From an uncultured Mailhella sp. (GTDB lineage Bacteria; Desulfobacterota; Desulfovibrionia; Desulfovibrionales; Desulfovibrionaceae): a DNA stretch of 28,880 nucleotides. Under the pieces are notes generated by a model. That model saw only the letters and a program-made list of their open reading frames with translations, made no database searches and was not told where the DNA came from. Both the position numbers and the translations under genes were made by a program. Below are positions 23,483 through 28,880 of this stretch, piece after piece. The stretch is from NCBI GenBank assembly GCA_910577155.1, contig CAJTMS010000022.1:1-28880 (forward strand), read 5' to 3'. Within the stretch, counting starts at the first letter, position 1. Each line of letters opens with the position of its first letter.

Positions 23483-26074
23483 ATGAAATTTCTTTTTACA
23501 AAAATTTTTGGTACAAGAAACGATAGATATATAAAATCATTACGCCCAATCGTAAAAAAAATCAACGCATTAGAATCACAAATGCAGAAACTTGCCGATA
23601 CGGATTTTGCTCCCGCTCTTGCTTCTTACAAAGAGCGCGTCAGTCAGGGTGAAAGTTTAAACAAAGTCCTGCCGGAAGTGTTTGCCCTTGTCCGTGAAGT
23701 AAGCAAACGTGTTCTTGGCATGCGCCATTATGATGTGCAGCTTATGGGCGGCATCACCCTGCATCAGGGAAAAATCGCTGAAATGAAAACAGGGGAAGGA
23801 AAAACCCTTATGGCAACCTTGCCTGTAGTGCTGAATACCCTTACCGGCAAAGGCGTTCATGTTGTCACGGTTAACGATTATCTTGCAAAACGTGACAGCG
23901 AGTGGATGGGGGCGATTTATCATGCTCTTGGGCTCAGCTGCGGCGTAATTGTCCATGAACTTACCGACGAAGAACGCAAAGAAGCCTATGCCTGCGACAT
24001 CACCTACGGCACGAATAATGAATTTGGCTTTGACTATTTGCGGGATAATATGAAATTTTATGCAAAAGATATGGTTCAGCGCGACCATTATTTTGCCATT
24101 GTGGACGAAGTTGACTCTATTTTAATAGATGAAGCGAGAACACCGCTCATTATTTCCGGTGCGGCACAGGAGTCCACCAATCTTTACCTGCAAATGAATG
24201 AGCTGGTAAAGTACCTCAAAAAAGACGAACATTTTACTATTGATGAAAAAACACGTTCTGCCCTTTTGACAGAAGACGGCGTCAATAAAGTCGAAGAAAT
24301 CCTCAAAATCGACAATCTTTTCGACCCTTCCAGCATATCCCTGCAGCACCATGTTTTACAGGCTCTTCGGGCTAACCACTGTTATCAGAAAGATGTGGAT
24401 TACATGGTAACGGCAGATAAAAAAGTTGTCATTATCGATGAATTTACCGGTCGTCCCATGGAAGGCAGACGCTTTGGCGACGGACTGCACCAAGCTCTCG
24501 AAGCAAAAGAAAAAGTTAAAATTGAATCCGAAAACCAAACCCTTGCAAGCATCACCTACCAAAACTATTTCCGCATGTATGAAAAACTTGCCGGCATGAC
24601 CGGTACCGCCCAGACAGAAGCTGTTGAATTCATGGAAATTTACGGACTGGAAACCATAACTGTTCCAACCAATAAGCCCATGATCCGTAAAGATTACCCG
24701 GACGTTATTTACCGTACCCAAAAAGAAAAATTCCATGCCATTATTGAAGCCATTAAACAATTGCACCAAAAAGGACAGCCTGTTCTTGTGGGTACGATTT
24801 CCATTGAAACATCAGAATATTTATCCGGCATACTCAAAAAAATGAATATTCCTCATAATGTTCTCAACGCAAAACATTTGGCGCAGGAAGCACAAATTGT
24901 TGCCGAAGCAGGACAAAAAGGGCGTGTCACCATTGCCACCAACATGGCCGGACGCGGTACCGATATTAAGCTCGGTGAAGGAGTTGAGGAACTGGGAGGG
25001 CTTCATATTTTAGGCACGGAACGCCATGAAAGCCGCCGTATCGACAATCAGCTGCGCGGTCGTTCCGGACGTCAGGGTGACTCCGGTTCTTCCCGTTTTT
25101 ATCTTTCTCTGGAAGACAACCTCATGCGTATTTTCGGTTCTGAACGTATTTCAACCCTCATGCAAAAACTGGGTATGAACGAGGGCGAAGCCATTGAAAA
25201 TAAATTTGTTTCCAAAGCCATTGAAAATGCCCAAAAGAAAGTGGAAGCCCATAACTTTGAAATCCGTAAGACACTCCTTGATTACGACAACGTTATGAAC
25301 CAGCAGCGGACCGTTATTTATGATTTGCGCAAAGATATTATTTTGGAAGAAGACACGGAACCTGTTGTCCATGAATTTGCCCATGAAGTTTTTGAAGATA
25401 TTTTCTACAGCGAGCATGACAAGAAAAACCAAACCGATGAACACCGTGCTGAAATCGGGGCAAGACTGCTTGATGTTTGCAATATTGGACGCATTATCCC
25501 GGAATTTTTAACCAACCAAAGTACTCCGATTACACGGGAAGAATGTGAACATGCATTCCAAAGCATTTTGACAGAACTTCGCGAGGAAGCAGGTCCCATT
25601 TATCAGGATATTCTGCGCTATTTTGTCCTTGAAGAATTGGACAGAGCATGGAAAGACCATTTAAAGAGCATGGATTATTTGCGTGAGGGCATCGGACTTC
25701 GCGGCTACGGACAGCGTGACCCGAAACTTGAGTATAAAAAAGAGGGCTTCAGCCTTTTCCAAAACATGCTCTACCAAATTAAAGAGGGAACGCTGCGTGC
25801 GTTGACCCGTGTCCGTATCCAAAAGCAGGAAGAAGCACAACAGGCAGAAAATGCTGAAGAGCAAGGATCTTTCGAACAGGAACAAAAAACTGAGCAAAAA
25901 GCAGAACCCAAAATGGAACTCAAACACAAAGAAGTGCAGACCCATGAAAATACTTCCGCTGCAAAACAAAATACGACTGTTCATGCTCAGGAAAAAATTG
26001 GCAGGAATGATCCTTGTCCCTGCGGAAGCGGAAAAAAATATAAAAAGTGCCACGGTGCCCATTTAGCGGATTAA
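23483..26074 (+). CDS. secA: Preprotein translocase ATPase SecA
   Basis: SecA is the motor that drives unfolded preproteins through SecYEG. From the ATG at 23483 it is 863 residues. Walker A is TGEGKT (103-108), Walker B with DEVDSILIDEARTP follows in NBD1, and NBD2 carries TNMAGRGTDIKLGEGV and ERHESRRIDNQLRGRSGRQGD. The helical scaffold has SMDYLREGIGLRGYGQRDP. A Gln/Glu/Lys-rich linker leads to the C-terminal zinc-binding tail CPCGSGKKYKKCHG, used for SecB and lipid contact. The open frame extends upstream to 23420, but the extra 21 residues are not SecA-like, and CGGAG stands before the ATG at 23483. The next gene follows after 26 bases. Confidence 0.97.
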   Translation: MKFLFTKIFGTRNDRYIKSLRPIVKKINALESQMQKLADTDFAPALASYKERVSQGESLNKVLPEVFALVREVSKRVLGMRHYDVQLMGGITLHQGKIAEMKTGEGKTLMATLPVVLNTLTGKGVHVVTVNDYLAKRDSEWMGAIYHALGLSCGVIVHELTDEERKEAYACDITYGTNNEFGFDYLRDNMKFYAKDMVQRDHYFAIVDEVDSILIDEARTPLIISGAAQESTNLYLQMNELVKYLKKDEHFTIDEKTRSALLTEDGVNKVEEILKIDNLFDPSSISLQHHVLQALRANHCYQKDVDYMVTADKKVVIIDEFTGRPMEGRRFGDGLHQALEAKEKVKIESENQTLASITYQNYFRMYEKLAGMTGTAQTEAVEFMEIYGLETITVPTNKPMIRKDYPDVIYRTQKEKFHAIIEAIKQLHQKGQPVLVGTISIETSEYLSGILKKMNIPHNVLNAKHLAQEAQIVAEAGQKGRVTIATNMAGRGTDIKLGEGVEELGGLHILGTERHESRRIDNQLRGRSGRQGDSGSSRFYLSLEDNLMRIFGSERISTLMQKLGMNEGEAIENKFVSKAIENAQKKVEAHNFEIRKTLLDYDNVMNQQRTVIYDLRKDIILEEDTEPVVHEFAHEVFEDIFYSEHDKKNQTDEHRAEIGARLLDVCNIGRIIPEFLTNQSTPITREECEHAFQSILTELREEAGPIYQDILRYFVLEELDRAWKDHLKSMDYLREGIGLRGYGQRDPKLEYKKEGFSLFQNMLYQIKEGTLRALTRVRIQKQEEAQQAENAEEQGSFEQEQKTEQKAEPKMELKHKEVQTHENTSAAKQNTTVHAQEKIGRNDPCPCGSGKKYKKCHGAHLAD

Positions 26075-26100
26075 CACGCGGATAGCAATAAGGAATTACT

Positions 26101-27462
26101 ATGAATTTAGATTGTTTTAAAGCCTATGATGTTCGGGGAAAAGTGCCGGATGCGTTAAGCCCTGCTTTAGCTCTTGAAATTGGTTTTGCCTATGTGAAGG
26201 AATTTAACATCAAAACTGTTGTCATAGGATATGATGCACGCCTTTCTTCCCCTGATATCTATAAATCTCTTGCCGCAGGCTTGCAGTGTGCCGGGGCAAA
26301 TGTGGTTGGCATTGGCATGTGTGGAACAGAAGAAATTTATCACGCAACTGCCTATATGCAGGAAAACGGTGTTCCATTTGACGGCGGCATTATGGTGACA
26401 GGAAGCCATAACCCGCAAGATGAAAACGGGTTAAAATTGGTGAGGGAAAATTCCATTCCCATCAGTTCCGATACAGGACTTCTCGCCATTAAAGAACGCA
26501 TTATCAAAGGACAGCAAATTCCTCCCAACCTGACGGGCAGTTTCATAGAACGCTCCTACCGCAAAGAATATATCAAAAAACTCCTTTCCTATATTGATAC
26601 CGCTACCCTCGCTCCATTCAAAATAGTTGCCAATGCGGGAAATGGCTGCGCCGGTCTTGTTCTCAAAGAACTTATCCCCCATTTGCCATTTGAAATTATC
26701 CTTGTAGACGAAACACCGGACGGAACTTTTCCCAACGGTATCCCTAATCCGCTGCTCCCGGAAAACCGTGAAAAAACAGCCCGGATAGTCCGTGAGCAAA
26801 AAGCGGATTTTGGCATTGCATGGGACGGGGATTTTGACCGCTGCTTTTTCTATGATGCCAACGGACGCTTTATTGAGGGGTATTATATTGTAGGCATGCT
26901 CGCCAGTGCCCTGCTCAAATCCCAGCCCCATGAAAAAATTGTCCATGACCCGCGCCTGACGTGGAATACCATAGAGCTTGTCAATGAACATGGGGGAATT
27001 AATATCACCAGCAAATCCGGACATGCTTTTATCAAAGAAACCATGCGCAAAGAAAATGCCCTCTATGGCGGAGAAATGAGCGCCCACCACTATTTCCGTG
27101 ATTTTTCCTATTGTGATTCCGGCATGCTCCCTTGGCTTTTGGCGGCAGAACTTCTTTCCGTATCAAAACAAAGTCTTGCATCCTTTGTTGACGCCAGAAT
27201 AAAAGCATATCCCTGCAGCGGCGAAATCAATTCCAAAGTGGAAAATATCACCGGCGTTTTGGAAAAAATTGAAAATACCTATAAAAATAAGGCAAAAATC
27301 ATTAATAAAATAGATGGAATTTCCATGGAATTTGAGGATTGGCGTTTCAATGTCCGTGCCTCCAATACCGAACCTGTCCTGCGTCTTAATGTGGAAAGCC
27401 GTGCCAACGAAGAGCTCATGCAGGAAAAAACAGGGGAATTGCTTACATTAATCAGAGGATAA
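26101..27462 (+). CDS. Phosphomannomutase/phosphoglucomutase (AlgC/ManB type)
   Basis: An alpha-D-phosphohexomutase of 453 residues that interconverts hexose-6-phosphates and 1-phosphates of mannose or glucose for LPS and exopolysaccharide precursors. The start FKAYDVRGKVP is typical. The phosphoserine loop is TGSHNPQDENG with Ser102. The metal loop is DGDFDR (242-247), the sugar-specificity loop GEMSAHH (324-330), and the phosphate-binding loop RASNTEP (419-425). The GEMSAHH loop is the AlgC-type rather than GlmM-type sequence. AAGGAA precedes the ATG. It lies 26 bases after secA, so it may share its transcript, an uncommon pairing with no evident functional reason. Confidence 0.93.
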   Translation: MNLDCFKAYDVRGKVPDALSPALALEIGFAYVKEFNIKTVVIGYDARLSSPDIYKSLAAGLQCAGANVVGIGMCGTEEIYHATAYMQENGVPFDGGIMVTGSHNPQDENGLKLVRENSIPISSDTGLLAIKERIIKGQQIPPNLTGSFIERSYRKEYIKKLLSYIDTATLAPFKIVANAGNGCAGLVLKELIPHLPFEIILVDETPDGTFPNGIPNPLLPENREKTARIVREQKADFGIAWDGDFDRCFFYDANGRFIEGYYIVGMLASALLKSQPHEKIVHDPRLTWNTIELVNEHGGINITSKSGHAFIKETMRKENALYGGEMSAHHYFRDFSYCDSGMLPWLLAAELLSVSKQSLASFVDARIKAYPCSGEINSKVENITGVLEKIENTYKNKAKIINKIDGISMEFEDWRFNVRASNTEPVLRLNVESRANEELMQEKTGELLTLIRG

Positions 27463-27466
27463 GCAC

Positions 27467-27499
27467 ACAGGGAAAGAATATTGAATATTCTTTCCCTGT
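27467..27499. terminator. 33-base perfect palindrome between convergent genes, possible bidirectional terminator
   Basis: ACAGGGAAAGAATATT is followed by G and then its exact reverse complement, giving a stem of up to 14 pairs with a five-base loop. No T run follows on either strand, so it is not a textbook intrinsic terminator. It starts five bases after the mutase stop and marks the boundary to the AT-rich restriction-modification segment. Confidence 0.55.
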
Positions 27500-27526
27500 T
27501 ATACAAATATCACATCAATAAATCAA

Positions 27527-27732
27527 TTATGGATGTTCTGCTCTAAATTTTTCTCGAATAATATTTATACTTATTCTTTTACCATTTCTCTCAACTTCCC
27601 AAAAATTAAAACCATTAACCCGTTCGCTTTTAACTTGTTTTAATTTTGCAGCCAAAGAATGCATGTCCATTTCATGATTTAGATATGATAATTTTCCATT
27701 TTTAAGTAATTGTGCAGAAATAATGTATTTTT
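27527..27732 (-). pseudogene. C-terminal RAMA-like domain of the same methyltransferase, in the -1 frame
   Basis: After residue ~297 of the zero frame, the -1 frame continues for 67 residues (KYIISAQLLKNGKLSY to REKFRAEHP, TAA at 27527-27529). It contains the HSLAAK and NGFNFWEVERNGK segments, which align with the C-terminal domain of M.HinfI and CcrM (their SIHK and NGWxF segments). Catalytic part plus this segment gives about 364 residues, close to my recollection of about 358-359 for both relatives. The split is therefore one base in a homopolymer region (A4, T5, A6 at 27728-27746 on the minus strand). It may be a real mutation, a sequencing error or a frameshift during translation. Confidence 0.8.
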
Positions 27733-28620
27733 TAAATAAAAATTTTCATGCTCATAAAAATACCCTAATTGTATCATTTCTTGAAAAGAAACTTTTTTAG
27801 GTTTTATATCATATTCTGCTTTTGCAATTTTTGTATCTTCATATATAATTTTTTCTAATCGCTCTAACCCATATTGTATATATTCACGATTTTGTTCTAT
27901 CATAATGTAATTTCTGCCTAATTTTTTTGACATAGCAGCTGTTGTTAACGTTCCCCCGAAAGGGTCGAGGACAATATCCCCAGGTTTAGAACTGATAGCA
28001 ATAACTCGATATAATAATTGCTCCGGCTTTTGTGTTGAATGTAATTTTTCACCATTAATATTTTTTAATCGTTCATTTCCAGAGCATACGGGTAATTTCC
28101 AAATAGAACCTAATTGCCGTCTTTCTCCTTTTTCATATCCTACTACATCAATATTTAATTCTTTGGCAGTTTTATAATTAAATGTATATTTACTCTTTGC
28201 TGATTTTGTTGCCCAAATTAAGGTTTCATGAGAATTATTTAATCTTGTGCCTAAAAAATTCGGAGTTGGATTTGATTTTTGCCAAACAACATCATTTATA
28301 AACCAAAACCCCAAATCCTGCATAATTGCGCCTATTGAGTAAATGCACTGCATTCCTCCAATAACCCAAATAGAACCATCTTTTTTTAGCACTCGCCTAC
28401 ATTCCGTAAGCCATTGTTTTGTAAAATGCTTATATTCTTCATTGGATTGAAAAACATTATCCCAGTCATCATTACAGCCTTGAAAATCTGTTCCCTCAGG
28501 ACGTTTCAGAACTCCCTCTACTCTCATCCAATAAGGAGGATCTGCAAAAATTAAATCAACACTTTCATCAGCGAATTGAGACAGTTCAATTAAACAATCA
28601 CCATTAATTACTTTATCCAT
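27679..28620 (-). CDS. HinfI/CcrM-like adenine-N6 DNA methyltransferase, catalytic part (C-terminal domain out of frame)
   Basis: The 313-residue zero-frame product is a beta-class adenine methyltransferase. Motif IV is DPPY (27-30). The segments SIWVIGGMQCIYSIG, NPTPNFLGTR, HETLIWATKS, FNYKT and HSTQKPEQLLYRVI closely follow M.HinfI and CcrM, which methylate GANTC; this site is an inference for this enzyme. Motif I reads DPFGGTLTT (219-227), against the usual DPFFGTGTT. The last 16 residues of this frame are unrelated to the family; the expected C-terminal domain is encoded at 27527-27732 in the -1 frame. The gene starts one base after the stop of the preceding gene, with GAAGGAT before its ATG, so translation is coupled. 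Local base composition is visibly AT-richer than in the house-keeping genes. Confidence 0.9.
   Translation of the reverse strand: MDKVINGDCLIELSQFADESVDLIFADPPYWMRVEGVLKRPEGTDFQGCNDDWDNVFQSNEEYKHFTKQWLTECRRVLKKDGSIWVIGGMQCIYSIGAIMQDLGFWFINDVVWQKSNPTPNFLGTRLNNSHETLIWATKSAKSKYTFNYKTAKELNIDVVGYEKGERRQLGSIWKLPVCSGNERLKNINGEKLHSTQKPEQLLYRVIAISSKPGDIVLDPFGGTLTTAAMSKKLGRNYIMIEQNREYIQYGLERLEKIIYEDTKIAKAEYDIKPKKVSFQEMIQLGYFYEHENFYLKNTLFLHNYLKMENYHI
27730..27745 (-). promoter_or_regulatory. Two slippery heptamers at the methyltransferase frame change
   Basis: In the zero frame of the methyltransferase the minus strand reads A-AAT-TTT (27739-27745) and then T-TTA-AAA (27730-27736). Both fit the X-XXY-YYZ pattern for -1 ribosomal slippage. 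A slip at the second would join Leu-Lys directly to Lys-Tyr-Ile-Ile of the C-terminal domain. I saw no strong downstream hairpin, and AT-rich DNA gives such heptamers by chance. Confidence 0.35.
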
Positions 28621-28621
28621 A

Positions 28622-28880
28622 TTATAAATCCTTCAAATTACACTTTGTTGGGAAAAATTCTGCTCTTAATTTTTTATATTCATCTTTATCGGATAATAAC
28701 TTTCTAATTAATCGAGGTTCTTCTTGCTTCATCCTTAGTAATGCTTTTCGCATTTCAATACTTGTATCTAAATCAGGAACATTAAGAATATTTTTACATT
28801 CTTCCTTTTTATATTGTGTAAGATGCCGTACTAATTCATTCCAACAATCCAAGCTTTTAAAATATTCTGAAAAAAGCTCT
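28622..28880 (-). CDS. 3' end of an unidentified gene upstream of the methyltransferase (partial)
   Basis: A frame open to the window edge gives 85 residues ending KCNLKDL. It is not a small protein starting at 28852, since the frame continues without a stop to 28880. The visible part is charged and mostly helical (EECKNIL; SIEMRKALLRMKQEEPRLIRKLL), without a catalytic motif. The stop is one base before the methyltransferase ATG, an arrangement typical of restriction-modification operons, so this may be the cognate restriction endonuclease or another partner. That is inference; I do not recognise the protein. Its composition is as AT-rich as the methyltransferase gene. Confidence 0.65.
   Translation of the reverse strand, partial: ELFSEYFKSLDCWNELVRHLTQYKKEECKNILNVPDLDTSIEMRKALLRMKQEEPRLIRKLLSDKDEYKKLRAEFFPTKCNLKDL

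Noticed and set aside
26431..27090. 219-codon minus-strand frame opposite the phosphomannomutase
   Set aside because: Contained in a clearly real gene whose catalytic loops are all intact; no ribosome-binding site.
1..28880. CRISPR arrays, tRNA or rRNA genes, insertion sequences, prophage genes
   Set aside because: I saw no regularly spaced repeats, cloverleaf sequences with CCA-type ends, transposases, integrases or phage structural genes.

Overview
The window looks like chromosomal DNA from a moderately AT-rich relative of Desulfovibrio (Desulfovibrionaceae, Desulfobacterota). This is an inference from gene content: the end of a dcw cell-division cluster (ftsQ-ftsA-ftsZ), an NfnAB-type electron-bifurcating transhydrogenase pair, and ordinary house-keeping genes (HU, dapB, nadE, glmS, secA, phosphomannomutase). 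I see no rRNA, tRNA, CRISPR array, prophage or insertion sequence.

Layout. 1-2742: ftsQ tail, ftsA, ftsZ and a strong terminator. 2858-4974: a small AT-rich accessory islet with a divergent XRE regulator, a three-helix membrane protein, a secreted protein of unknown function, and on the minus strand a 29-residue membrane microprotein with its own promoter and terminator. 5118-7438: nfnA-nfnB and terminator. 7520-10570: an acyl-CoA ligase, an RlmM-like 2'-O-methyltransferase, then HU with its terminator. 10644-18123: a run of five same-strand genes (dapB, nadE, a second acyl-CoA ligase, and two tandem paralogues joining an SGNH-hydrolase-like N-terminus to a helical-repeat C-terminus), closed by a probable terminator. 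18178-20927 (minus): glmS followed at 11 bases by a solitary beta-class DNA methyltransferase. 21043-23281 (minus): an exported L,D-transpeptidase-like protein that lacks the catalytic residues, a 322-base intergenic stretch full of dyads, and a radical SAM protein. 23483-27462: secA and a phosphomannomutase/phosphoglucomutase. 27527-28880 (minus): a visibly AT-richer restriction-modification fragment with a HinfI/CcrM-like methyltransferase whose C-terminal domain lies in the -1 frame, preceded by the 3' end of an unidentified gene that runs off the window.

Most interesting points: (1) the HinfI/CcrM-like methyltransferase split by a one-base frame change at two adjacent slippery heptamers; (2) the tandem SGNH plus helical-repeat proteins in an apparent operon with an acyl-CoA ligase; (3) NadE whose glutaminase half has lost its catalytic residues; (4) the L,D-transpeptidase-like protein with Ser and Gln where Cys and His are expected; (5) the 29-residue membrane microprotein; (6) the structured intergenic stretch 21883-21989, a candidate small RNA or operator region.
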